The notes beneath the pieces are model-generated. The model was given only the letters and a program-made list of their open reading frames with translations. It searched no databases and was not told the origin of the DNA. Both the position numbers and the translations under genes were made by a program. DNA of 64,000 nucleotides from Flagellimonas zhangzhouensis (GTDB taxonomy: Bacteria > Bacteroidota > Bacteroidia > Flavobacteriales > Flavobacteriaceae), in NCBI RefSeq assembly GCF_900102925.1, contig NZ_FNKI01000001.1, positions 930,001 through 994,000 of the forward strand, given 5' to 3'. Of the stretch, positions 1 through 8,086 are shown in pieces. Numbering within the stretch: the first letter of the stretch is position 1; each line of letters starts with the position of its first letter.

Positions 1-2
1 AC

Positions 3-272
3 GCCTATTTGAAAGAGATTGCAAGTGAAGCAAAAATTAAAAAGAATCTTACATTTCACATGGCAAGGCATACGTTCGCCACGACAGTTACCCTGACCAA
101 TGGTGTACCCATAGAAACCATTTCAAAAATGTTGGGACATCGAAAACTTACCACCACCCAGATTTATGCAAAGGTGTTGGAAAGGAAGGTTGGTGAGGAT
201 ATGGAGATTTTGAGAAGCAAATTAGAAGTAGCAACCGAATCAGATTTAAAGAAGAAAGCGAACCAAGGGTAA
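3..272 (+). CDS. Tyrosine site-specific integrase, C-terminal end (partial at window edge)
   Basis: The reading frame is open from the first bases, so the gene starts left of the window; the visible part is the last ~89 residues of the catalytic domain. It carries HMARHTFAT (the H-x-x-R pair), MLGH (the second conserved His) and the Tyr nucleophile in TTQIYAKV, followed by a charged tail. This is the usual C-terminus of Bacteroidota phage/transposon integrases (Phage_integrase family), which cut and rejoin DNA at attachment sites. The first catalytic Arg would lie outside the window. No partner mobile-element gene is visible to the right, so the element either extends leftward or is a remnant. 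Confidence 0.9.
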   Translation, partial: AYLKEIASEAKIKKNLTFHMARHTFATTVTLTNGVPIETISKMLGHRKLTTTQIYAKVLERKVGEDMEILRSKLEVATESDLKKKANQG

Positions 273-929
273 CGTAGTGTTGCAAGTCCCAATCTTACCC
301 AGACTTTTGCGCTTGGTTCCTATCGAGTTTTTGTAGTGTTCGGGAAGATAAATTCATTCAACAGCTTCTAATAAACAAAAACCACTGAATTTATTGTTAC
401 TCTATACACCAAAGAAAGGTATTTCGGTTTTCACGCTTGCGTGAAAAAAGGAATAGCAAGAGGGTGATGCGCAGATTGCGCCATCATGGTTGTTTTCGGG
501 TCTTCAACAAGTTGAAAACCAGTTGATTGACCTGATTTTGTAATACTTCACAAAGATCGGGGCTACAGTAAACTTTTCCTAAATCTACAGTAAACCCTTT
601 GGGAAGCCCTGTAAGCCCTGGAAATTTTTGACGAAAAAATTGACACAATTTGATGAAAAAACAAAATGGCCTATGGAAGCAGTCTAAAGCTTAAAATAAC
701 GGAATGGAGATTGGAACAATATAAAATTGAGGCTAACAGACCGTTGGATTACCTCAAATGATGAGAAGAGTATATCGGATTAATGGATAAAATTACCTCG
801 CTCAGTAGTATTAGTTAAGGGTAAGTTTTGGGACGCTTGCAGCACTTCACTGCGTTACGCTCGCTAAATTTTGATTTTTAATACTAAATGAATCTTGGGT
901 AGCGCAAGCTTTTCATAAAATCAAGTTTT
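273..929. other. Non-coding stretch next to the integrase
   Basis: No convincing gene is seen. The longest candidate is a 32-codon frame at 666-764 with no recognisable product. Visible structure: a hairpin at 428-447 with arms TTTTCACG and CGTGAAAA; an 11-bp direct repeat CTACAGTAAAC at 563-573 and 585-595; and CGGGGCTAC at 558-566, which recurs at 8048-8056 at the end of a tRNA-like 3' fragment. A spacer of this kind beside an integrase is a plausible element boundary with an attachment site, but no duplicated att core can be proven from this window. Confidence 0.4.
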
Positions 930-2591
930 CTAGAACTCATCTGTCAATTGTCCATCACCCCAAATACCTTTTTGTAGTATTTTATGCTCATTGTTATAAA
1001 AAATGCCAAGTCCAGTGCGTTTTCCTTGTGAAAAATCACCAAGATAATATTGTCCGCTAGGTCTATAGAATTCTTGACCGTAACCGTTATGCTGTTCATT
1101 TACAATTGTTCCGATATGCGCCATTCCAGATTTCCAAGAATAAGCACCTACATGATCTCTTTTACCATTGGTAAAAAATCCAACATAGCTATCTCCATTG
1201 TCAAACTTGTAGTACCCAAATCCATTCTGACAGTCACCTACACAGTTTCCCCGTGCAATTTTCTTCTTGTAATCATCGGTAAGGAAATCCTGAACCAACT
1301 TTCCTTTTTCGTATTTGCCTGCCTGCAATATTTCACCTCCGTTTTTAATATAGCCATAGCCATTCTGATACCCTTTTGCCCATTGTCCAATGTAATAGTT
1401 CTTACTGTCTATCCATGTGTATATGCCAAATCCACCTCTAAATCCATCAACAAAGTTTCCCTGATAGTATCCTGAATTGTCCTTGTAAAATAAAGTTCCT
1501 TGCCCATTTGCCTTTCCATTGCTAAAAAAGCCTTCAATAGTGTAGGTCCCAAAATCTGCTTTCCCAAAGCCATTGGAACAGTCACCATTTAAACATGTTA
1601 TGGTGACCTCGTTTTTGGTCGCTTCAGCCTTCCCTTGTTTAGTGTCGTTCCTGAGCCTGGTAATGTCTTGAAGAAATTTCATTGATTTAGACATTAAAAT
1701 GGGGTCGCTGAGTTTTGGCAGGTCTTGTAATTTCCCCTGATTGGATGAATAAGCCAATTCTGGAGTTGTTGGTATACCGTTACCGCTAATGGTGCCGTTA
1801 GTGTAGGTGATGGTCCTGTATTTTACTTCGTCAATATTCCATTGATACTTACTTCCCGAATAGTTAGATGCTTTGAATTTTGTTCTTTTGATCCAATTGC
1901 CATATTCATCATACACATAATCGTATAAAATGCTTTCCCATATATCGGACATCCCCAATTCTTCCTCCAAATGGTTTTGGTCATTGTACCGAAAGTAGCG
2001 TATGTCATCTTGGTTATAGGATTCATGTAATTTTAATCCATCATAGGAATAATTGCTCGTATAGAAAACTGTGGCTTTACCGTTGCTGGATTCGGCAAGT
2101 TCATAAACAATCACATATTTTTGATATTTAAAGATGGCCCCATATTTTAAACCACCCAGAACAATATATTGCCCTTCATCATTTTTTACGGTTTCTGGCA
2201 AGTCATCCGAAATTATACCAATAGGTGTTTTGTAGATATAAAGTGTTTTGGCGATTCCTTCTTGTTTTCTCGATGAGTTGAACTTCTTCATAATGGCTTT
2301 TGAACTATCGGCCAAGTAATTATACGAGGTACGTGTTTCGTAATGGTTGTCCAAGTAAAGTTTATCCTCTGTCAAATACCCATTAGAGTCGAACAGAAGT
2401 TCATTCTTTTCACTATATAAATGGGCTCCAATAGCATGATATTTGGTGATGGACATCGCTTTTACCTGTCCATCCTTGATATCAAAATTGCTAAGGTGCA
2501 GGTTTTGAGCAGACCCGTTGTAATGAAAAAAGTGTGCAAGAATTATAAGTAAGGCAGTGGGGAGTTTTTTGATAATGGTTTTGGAATTCAT
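930..2591 (-). CDS. Secreted MORN-repeat protein
   Basis: About 553 residues. The ATG at 2591 is preferred because it begins a clean signal peptide (MNSKTIIKKLPTALLII, cleavage near GSAQ) and lies just downstream of a promoter -7 box at 2616-2623; a longer frame from 2636 would begin upstream of that promoter. The N-terminal ~300 residues resemble the Tyr/Asn-rich strands of YD- or RHS-like repeat proteins but have no assigned family. The C-terminal ~220 residues hold about nine MORN-type units (for example NGKANGQGTLFY, NGFGYYKFDNGDSYVGFF), with Cys pairs (CLNGDCSNGFG, CVGDCQNGFG) opening the two blocks. MORN repeats form beta-hairpin solenoids often found at membranes. It is transcribed divergently from the gene at 2715. 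Specific function unknown. Confidence 0.8.
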   Translation of the reverse strand: MNSKTIIKKLPTALLIILAHFFHYNGSAQNLHLSNFDIKDGQVKAMSITKYHAIGAHLYSEKNELLFDSNGYLTEDKLYLDNHYETRTSYNYLADSSKAIMKKFNSSRKQEGIAKTLYIYKTPIGIISDDLPETVKNDEGQYIVLGGLKYGAIFKYQKYVIVYELAESSNGKATVFYTSNYSYDGLKLHESYNQDDIRYFRYNDQNHLEEELGMSDIWESILYDYVYDEYGNWIKRTKFKASNYSGSKYQWNIDEVKYRTITYTNGTISGNGIPTTPELAYSSNQGKLQDLPKLSDPILMSKSMKFLQDITRLRNDTKQGKAEATKNEVTITCLNGDCSNGFGKADFGTYTIEGFFSNGKANGQGTLFYKDNSGYYQGNFVDGFRGGFGIYTWIDSKNYYIGQWAKGYQNGYGYIKNGGEILQAGKYEKGKLVQDFLTDDYKKKIARGNCVGDCQNGFGYYKFDNGDSYVGFFTNGKRDHVGAYSWKSGMAHIGTIVNEQHNGYGQEFYRPSGQYYLGDFSQGKRTGLGIFYNNEHKILQKGIWGDGQLTDEF

Positions 2592-2615
2592 CTGTTTTGA
2601 TGGATTGGTTCCCAG

Positions 2616-2693
2616 CAAAACTATCGGAAACCCCACCTATAGTGCAATAGGACAATTGCCCTATTGTATGGATTTGTACAGGTTCTAATTTTG
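2616..2693. promoter_or_regulatory. Divergent promoter built around a 22-bp near-palindrome
   Basis: The palindrome spans 2645-2666: left arm CAATAGG (2645-2651), core CAATTG (2653-2658), right arm CCTATTG (2660-2666), with one mismatched pair (2652/2659). Rightward, the terminal TTG at 2664-2666 is a -33 box, 19 nt from TAATTTTG (2686-2693), for the gene at 2715. Leftward, the complement of 2645-2647 is also TTG, 21 nt from TAGTTTTG (complement of 2616-2623), for the gene at 2591. Both match the Bacteroidota TTG/TAnnTTTG promoter. A dimeric regulator on the palindrome would contact both promoters at once. Confidence 0.65.
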
Positions 2694-2714
2694 GGTCTGC
2701 AAAATAAATGACTC

Positions 2715-3725
2715 ATGCCCACATTAGAAACATTGCCCTTAGAACATGGAGACAAGACCAAGCTTAGGCGTCAGTTATATGGCATGTTGCTATTTCCGGT
2801 AGTCGTGATTGGAATATTCTGGTCGTTCCTTTCTATTATATTCAATTCCAGTTTTGCCAATGATGCCTTTGGCATTTATATGATGATGGCATTCTCGGTT
2901 TTATTTTTTGGCGTCATAGCCTATATCATTGCATCTACAGCAATCGATTTAAAAAGAAGGGTTAAAACACGGATTTCTGGAAAGATTACGGATAAGAGGC
3001 TGCACAAGTCTACTGTTAGTAATAGACCTGTTCATGGTCATAGAAATAGGACAAAAACCAGAAGTTCATATTATGTCTATATTGATAATGATGAGTTTGC
3101 CGTAGACTACTCTTGTTACTCTAAAGCTAGGGTAGGTACAGAAGTGCAGTTGGACCGTGCCCCCAAATCAGGAATTACATTAGATCTTCAAGTGGTGCGG
3201 CGGGCTGATGAAACCAATGATATTGCAAAAGAAGATGAAGAGGAAAAACATTTGGAGAAGCATGTGCCCCACGCGAGGTATACACCAAAAGACCATGAGG
3301 TTTTGAATCGTAAATGGAAAGCTGAAATAAAAAATCGCTTGGTCAAATCCAGTCCTTTTCTAGCCATCGGATTTCTATTGATCATAAATGGATTTTGGAG
3401 CTTTGTAGTTGTTCTTTTTCCGCTATGGGCCGTACCTCTTTATCAAGGATATAGACTTTACGCAGCTTACCGAAATTATAATAGGAACAAGAATAGATCA
3501 TACAAACGTGGGGTCCCCGAGGTAGTGGAGGATAAATTTACCTATGCCTCTAATCGACATTCAAATAACAATCGGATCGTACTTACAACAGGGTCACTCA
3601 TGGTAAATACGGTCTTGTACGATAAACTTTCTGTTCGTGATAAGGTAATTTTATATAAAACCCAATATGGCAATATACCGTTAAGTTTAGTGCTTCCCAA
3701 TGGTGAAGAAATTCATCTTCTCTAA
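2715..3725 (+). CDS. Membrane protein of unknown function
   Basis: 336 residues. Two hydrophobic segments lie near residues 22-45 and 53-75, followed by a basic soluble region that looks beta-rich (SSYYVYIDNDEFAVDYS) and a charged linker (KEDEEEKHLEK). One or two further membrane segments occur near 210-245 (PFLAIGFLLIINGFWSFVVV), then a second soluble tail. No family is recognised; the layout is like small bacterial envelope proteins with a sandwiched soluble domain. It is followed after 9 bp by another membrane protein, so the two probably form an operon driven by the palindromic promoter upstream. The ATG at 2715 lies 21 bp after the -7 box. Confidence 0.75.
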   Translation: MPTLETLPLEHGDKTKLRRQLYGMLLFPVVVIGIFWSFLSIIFNSSFANDAFGIYMMMAFSVLFFGVIAYIIASTAIDLKRRVKTRISGKITDKRLHKSTVSNRPVHGHRNRTKTRSSYYVYIDNDEFAVDYSCYSKARVGTEVQLDRAPKSGITLDLQVVRRADETNDIAKEDEEEKHLEKHVPHARYTPKDHEVLNRKWKAEIKNRLVKSSPFLAIGFLLIINGFWSFVVVLFPLWAVPLYQGYRLYAAYRNYNRNKNRSYKRGVPEVVEDKFTYASNRHSNNNRIVLTTGSLMVNTVLYDKLSVRDKVILYKTQYGNIPLSLVLPNGEEIHLL

Positions 3726-3734
3726 AAGCTAATT

Positions 3735-4073
3735 ATGCTCGGCAGTGTGTTGTTATTGATTGCGATGATAGGGCCTATGGTACTCTTGGCAACTTTTCTA
3801 CATTATCTTTTTCCCGTTGAGAATGTCAATGGATTTGATCAATGGGTTCCGGCGCTAGTATCGGCGCTTTCAGCTTGGTCCTTTTTTACAAGTTGGTTAT
3901 GGTTTTATCTGTTTAACCTCTATTTGAGTTTGCCCGTATTCCTTCTTGCACTTGCACTACATCTATGTACTGTCCGCAAAAATCTGAACCCGAAGTTGAT
4001 ACGAATAAATACCGCCTTGTTAATGGCTGCAATATTGATGGGGTTTGTAAGCTTCCTTTATTTTGATATTTAA
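3735..4073 (+). CDS. Small integral membrane protein
   Basis: 112 residues, mostly hydrophobic, with three to four predicted membrane segments (approx. 3-24, 42-62, 65-82, 90-110) and almost no soluble part. No family recognised. It starts 9 bp after the preceding membrane protein and has no promoter-like sequence of its own, so it is probably translated from the same transcript and may act with that protein. Compositional bias makes similarity calls unreliable; the operon position is the best support that it is a real gene. Confidence 0.65.
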   Translation: MLGSVLLLIAMIGPMVLLATFLHYLFPVENVNGFDQWVPALVSALSAWSFFTSWLWFYLFNLYLSLPVFLLALALHLCTVRKNLNPKLIRINTALLMAAILMGFVSFLYFDI

Positions 4074-4104
4074 GATGAAAACTGTCGGTTTTCCTTCATT
4101 TTAC

Positions 4105-4148
4105 GACAATTGCCCTATTGAAACCAAGATACTGGGAGACTAGGTTTG
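4105..4148 (+). promoter_or_regulatory. Promoter with a second copy of the palindrome-derived element
   Basis: The 16-mer GACAATTGCCCTATTG at 4105-4120 is identical to 2651-2666. Its terminal TTG (4118-4120) is 20 nt upstream of TAGGTTTG (4141-4148), a good TAnnTTTG box, and the element ends 51 bp before the ATG at 4171 (49 bp in the case of the gene at 2715). The left palindrome arm is not conserved here, so this would be a half or degenerate operator. The matching sequence and position suggest co-regulation with the divergent pair upstream. Confidence 0.6.
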
Positions 4149-4170
4149 TTCAAAACTTTAAACCAATAGT

Positions 4171-5181
4171 ATGAAACGTATCAATTTATCTGTATTTTCT
4201 TTTTTATTGATCCTAATGTGTGTCTTGCCAGAGGTCAATGCGCAAAATGTCAAGGATTTTAAAATCAAAATGTTGGGGCCTGCTAATTTGAATTTTAGAA
4301 AGAGCCCTAAGAGAATTGTTATTTCCGATTTTCAAGTCAATTTCCAAACAGCACTTCAATTAGAGGACAAGAAAAAAGGCGGAAAACTGTGGAGAGGTGG
4401 AATAAAAGGTGATGCCAAGGCATCTTTGACCTTGGTGTTGGATGGGCTTAATATGGACCAGCTGCAGCAACTAACCGATAAGCTCTTTGAACAATATAAG
4501 GCAGACCTCGCTTCCAATGGATTTGAGATAGTTCCCATTGAAGAGTTATGGAACCATAGCACCTATCAAAAAAACCGTGAAAAGCGATGGGATTTAAGAT
4601 CAGGTCAAGGAGGTGAAAAAGGAGATGAGTTCGGGGCCATTGTGATGCGTCCTACCGGTCAAAAATTTATTGTGAACAAGCAATCCATGGAAAATAAGAA
4701 GACCGGTCCCTTGAAAATAGCCAATTATGAAGAGCAAGTCGAAATGAAAGTATCCAACCAAAAAACTGATTTTATATTCAATAAGGTGGTTTTGAACGTA
4801 CTCGCTTTCGATAATGCATTGAGCGAAACTACACGAGCCTTGAACAGACATGCCGGATATGCACAGGTAAAGGCAGAGACCGATTTTAAGATTGATTCAA
4901 AAAGTTACAATAAGTTTAATATTGGTATGATGGTTTCCAATCGTGGTGTAGAGGTCGAAGGGGTTCTTGAAAAGCAAAAATTTGATGCTTCTCAAGGAGC
5001 AGATGTGGACAGGAGAGGAATGGATGCTGGCGTGTTTCACGTTTGGCGCGTAGAGGACAAGGAAGATATAAATGTTTCAGTCGTAAAATGTAATCCAGAA
5101 ACATATAAGAAAGGAGCAGAACTAGCCATTACATCATTTTTGGATGCCACTATCGAAAAGTTGGTGGACAAGGCGAATTAA
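4171..5181 (+). CDS. Secreted protein of unknown function
   Basis: 336 residues with a clear signal peptide (MKRINLSVFSFLLILMCVLP, cleavage after VNAQ). The mature protein alternates beta-like segments with Lys-rich stretches (QLEDKKKGGKLWRGG) and an EELWNHSTYQKNREKRW segment; no catalytic motif is seen and no family is recognised. The run SDFQVNFQTAL followed by a helical DQLQQLTDKLFEQYKADL segment could be an envelope or periplasmic assembly fold, but this is not a firm call. It has its own promoter (4105-4148) and lies directly upstream of the sensor kinase, so it may be a target or input component of that system. Confidence 0.7.
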   Translation: MKRINLSVFSFLLILMCVLPEVNAQNVKDFKIKMLGPANLNFRKSPKRIVISDFQVNFQTALQLEDKKKGGKLWRGGIKGDAKASLTLVLDGLNMDQLQQLTDKLFEQYKADLASNGFEIVPIEELWNHSTYQKNREKRWDLRSGQGGEKGDEFGAIVMRPTGQKFIVNKQSMENKKTGPLKIANYEEQVEMKVSNQKTDFIFNKVVLNVLAFDNALSETTRALNRHAGYAQVKAETDFKIDSKSYNKFNIGMMVSNRGVEVEGVLEKQKFDASQGADVDRRGMDAGVFHVWRVEDKEDINVSVVKCNPETYKKGAELAITSFLDATIEKLVDKAN

Positions 5182-5250
5182 ATTTTCTGGAAAAACTTAA
5201 ATTATATACTCAATTGGATTAGTTTTAAGCACCAACCATTTTTTTCTCTA

Positions 5251-7209
5251 ATGACCATTTTTCAGAAGACCCTGATTCCCATTTTACTTTTCGGCCTATT
5301 GTCTTTGCATACTGTTGAGGCGCAGGATATTCAACAGGCCATCAATGCGTTGAAAGATACCTTGGAAGTCAAGGAAGGTGAGGACAGGATTCTTGTCTTG
5401 AAAGATATCGCAATGAAGTTTCGTTCCATAGATATGGACAGTGCCAGATATTATACAAAATTGGCATTTAATGAAGCAGAAGCTTTGGATGACGATTATT
5501 ACAGGGCCAGGATATGGATTGTGTACGGGATTCTCTCTTGGGACGAGGGCAGGCCCAAAGAAGCATTGAGTTTTCATTTGAAGGCTAAACCTATTTTGGA
5601 AAACTCCAAAGATTATTTTGTTTTGGGAAGTCTCTATACCAATTTAGCCAATACGTACGAAGCACTATCTGAGTTTGATAAGGCGGTAGATTTTCAGTTT
5701 AAGGCTTTGGAAAGCTTTACGGAAGGAAAGGATACCCTCTGGATAGCAGGATCCTATTTGAATTTGGGGAATAGATATAAGTTGATTCAAGAACCTGGTC
5801 TAACCATGGAGTATTATCTCAAAGCATTGGATTTGTACGAAAGAATCGGGAACAACTATTTTATGGCGATGTGTTATAACAGTTTGGCCGTGGCCTATTT
5901 AGAAAACAAACAGTATAACAAGGCCATTGAATATGCCAAAAAATCGTACGACACCAATAAAGATGTAGGAGCTGTTTTAGAGCTCGCGTATCCTTTGACG
6001 AATTTGGCTTTAGCCAGTTGGGCACTTGGTAAATATGATGAAGCGGAACTTTATTATATTGAGGCCATAGCCCTTCAGGAAAAAAAGGGAGAGCGTTTGG
6101 CCCTGATTTCCCTAAAAAATGACTTGGCCAATATATATCTTAATCAGGGAAAAATGAATCGTGCTGAAAAATTGGCTTTGACCACATATCGAGAAGCAGA
6201 TTCTATAGATTACCTTCCAGGTATTGATGCACTTTCCAAGACCCTGTCCTTGATTTACGAAGAAAAACCGGATTTTAAAAAGGCCTATGTTTATCACCAA
6301 AAACATAAGGCAGCAAGAGATAGCTTATACTTTACAGAAAAGGCCAAGGAAATGTTTAACCTAAAGGAAAAGTACGAGTCGGAACAAAAGGAAAATGAGA
6401 TACTCCGTCAAAAGAACGAACTGGTCGAAGGCGAGCTTGCTCTAAAAAATAGGAACAATATGCTTATGGGCAGTGGGGCTCTTTTGGCCATTCTGCTTAT
6501 TGTCGGTTTTGTGATTTTTCGTGAGCAAAAGGTTAAGGCGAAGAATTTTGCAAGGGAAACCGCTTTGGAGAAGGCTATGGCAGAGGCTCGGGCACAAGAA
6601 AACCTAAAGGAACAACGTTTACGGATTGCCCGCGACCTGCACGATAACATAGGTTCGCAGCTCACATATCTTACCTCCATAACCGATTCCGCTAAAAGGG
6701 GCATAGACAAGGGAGAGGTATTCTTGATGGAAAAGCTCACCCAAATGAAACAGTTTTCACTGGTAACCATATCCGAGCTTCGGGATACCATTTGGGCCAT
6801 GAACAAGGATGAGATCAGTTTGGAAGATATCAAAGAAAGAACCCAGCAATTGGCCGCGACCGTTCATGAAGCCACGGATGATAAAGTCAGGATGAAGGTT
6901 GAAGGGAGGCCGGATCATAAGGTGCTCAATGCCTTTGTAGGGATGAATCTTTTCAGAATTATTCAAGAATCCGTGAACAATGCCGTAAAACATTCCGGGA
7001 GTGAACAGATTCAAGTCAGGTTTACCGATATTGATGAAAAAGTACAAATTGAAATAGAGGACTTTGGCCAGGGGTTTGACACATTGCAGTCATCAAATGG
7101 CAACGGACTTCAAATTATGAAGAACAGAGCCGAAAAAGCCGGGATTGATTTCAAACAAGAAAGTATAATCGGTAAAAGCACCAAGGTAACATTACAGGTT
7201 AAGGCATAA
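5251..7209 (+). CDS. TPR-containing sensor histidine kinase (HisKA_3 type)
   Basis: 652 residues. Signal peptide (1-24, ending VEAQ), then about seven TPR-like helical pairs (approx. 40-370), a coiled linker, one membrane helix (approx. 406-424, LLAILLIVGFVIF), a HisKA_3 dimerisation domain with RIARDLHDNIGSQL (phospho-acceptor His464), and a HATPase_c domain with N-box QESVNNAVKHSG and G-box GNGLQIMKNRAEKAG. The expected topology is a periplasmic TPR sensor with a cytoplasmic kinase core, a well-known Bacteroidota arrangement. HisKA_3 kinases phosphorylate NarL/LuxR-type regulators, and one is encoded 28 bp downstream. The signal sensed is unknown. Confidence 0.93.
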   Translation: MTIFQKTLIPILLFGLLSLHTVEAQDIQQAINALKDTLEVKEGEDRILVLKDIAMKFRSIDMDSARYYTKLAFNEAEALDDDYYRARIWIVYGILSWDEGRPKEALSFHLKAKPILENSKDYFVLGSLYTNLANTYEALSEFDKAVDFQFKALESFTEGKDTLWIAGSYLNLGNRYKLIQEPGLTMEYYLKALDLYERIGNNYFMAMCYNSLAVAYLENKQYNKAIEYAKKSYDTNKDVGAVLELAYPLTNLALASWALGKYDEAELYYIEAIALQEKKGERLALISLKNDLANIYLNQGKMNRAEKLALTTYREADSIDYLPGIDALSKTLSLIYEEKPDFKKAYVYHQKHKAARDSLYFTEKAKEMFNLKEKYESEQKENEILRQKNELVEGELALKNRNNMLMGSGALLAILLIVGFVIFREQKVKAKNFARETALEKAMAEARAQENLKEQRLRIARDLHDNIGSQLTYLTSITDSAKRGIDKGEVFLMEKLTQMKQFSLVTISELRDTIWAMNKDEISLEDIKERTQQLAATVHEATDDKVRMKVEGRPDHKVLNAFVGMNLFRIIQESVNNAVKHSGSEQIQVRFTDIDEKVQIEIEDFGQGFDTLQSSNGNGLQIMKNRAEKAGIDFKQESIIGKSTKVTLQVKA

Positions 7210-7237
7210 TTCTTTCAGCACAAAAAAAAACAAGACC

Positions 7238-7894
7238 ATGAGCAAAATCAAACTGGCCATTGTGGATGACAATACGTTCTTAGCTAGGGCCATCAAAGAA
7301 AAATTGGTCGATTTTGAGGAATTGGACATCAAGTACATGGTTTTTAATGGTAGCGAGCTGCTTGCTAAACTGGAAAAAAGCCATAATCTGGATTTAGTGT
7401 TAATGGATATAGAAATGCCTATTTTGGATGGGATAGAAACTGTTCGTATCGTAAAACAGAAATATCCCCACATTAAAGTGCTCATGCTTACCGTTTTTGA
7501 CAATGATGAAAATATCTTCAATGCCATCCAGGCCGGTGCCGATGGTTATTTGCTCAAAGAGATCGAAGGGCCAAAGTTGCACAATGCCATTGTTGAGACC
7601 ATTGGCGGGGGTGCGGCCATGAGCCCTTCAATAGCGGTAAAGACCCTGAAATTATTACGCTATCCCGAAAGACAGGAATCACTGTCCGTGCAAGAGGAAG
7701 AAATTTTGCTCAGCGACCGCGAAAAGGAGGTGCTGGAGCAACTGGCCGAGGGGTTAAGCTATACCCTGATTGCCAAAAATCTCTTTCTCTCACCCAGTAC
7801 GGTAAGGAAGCATATCGAGAATATTTACAAAAAGCTCCAAGTTCACAACAAGTTAGAGGCCGTGCAAAAGGCAAGAAGACAAAGTTTAATATAG
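7238..7894 (+). CDS. NarL/LuxR-family response regulator
   Basis: 218 residues. N-terminal receiver domain with the acidic pair near DD10-11, phospho-acceptor Asp57 in LMDIEMP, Thr in MLTVFD and Lys in YLLKEI. The C-terminal LuxR helix-turn-helix (approx. 153-212) reads LSDREKEVLEQLAEGLS, then STVRKHIENIYKKL. It sits 28 bp after the kinase gene and is its obvious partner. NarL-type regulators bind inverted repeats as dimers, which makes the palindrome at 2645-2666 a candidate target; that link is inference. Confidence 0.95.
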   Translation: MSKIKLAIVDDNTFLARAIKEKLVDFEELDIKYMVFNGSELLAKLEKSHNLDLVLMDIEMPILDGIETVRIVKQKYPHIKVLMLTVFDNDENIFNAIQAGADGYLLKEIEGPKLHNAIVETIGGGAAMSPSIAVKTLKLLRYPERQESLSVQEEEILLSDREKEVLEQLAEGLSYTLIAKNLFLSPSTVRKHIENIYKKLQVHNKLEAVQKARRQSLI

Positions 7895-8016
7895 TACTTC
7901 AAAAAGTGTAATTTATATTGCTTTAAGTATATTTGAAATGACGAAAGACAAATCAATCACAAAAGTTCACAAATCGTCAACATTTTGAAATCAAAAATCG
8001 AAAACCCTAATAAAAC

Positions 8017-8056
8017 AAGGGGTCCGAGAGAAAAGTTCGATTCTTGCCGGGGCTAC
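8017..8056 (+). other. tRNA-3'-end-like fragment
   Basis: The sequence contains GTTCGATTC (8035-8043), a typical T-loop motif, followed by CGGGGCTAC (8048-8056), which looks like the 3' strand of an acceptor stem. No matching 5' acceptor strand, D-arm or anticodon arm is found in the preceding 80 bp, and the T-stem pairs only partly (3 of 5). It is therefore not an intact tRNA. It may be a leftover attachment-site fragment, since tyrosine integrases commonly target tRNA 3' ends, or a chance match. The last nine bases recur at 558-566 near the integrase end. Confidence 0.3.
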
Positions 8057-8086
8057 TTTCTTTTATCATTCAAAATCACCTAATCA

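Noticed and set aside
428..447. Intrinsic terminator after the integrase
   Set aside because: The hairpin is good, but no T-run follows it in either direction beyond the arms, and it is 155 bp past the stop.
666..764. 32-codon frame in the integrase-side spacer
   Set aside because: No recognisable product, no promoter-like sequence, and length within chance expectation.
1050..1475. 141-codon rightward frame inside the MORN gene
   Set aside because: It is antisense to repeated MORN coding sequence, has no motif, and the opposite frame has a signal peptide and clear repeats.
7985..8060. Complete tRNA gene
   Set aside because: Only a T-loop-like motif and acceptor-like 3' strand are present; no D-arm, anticodon arm or pairing 5' strand.
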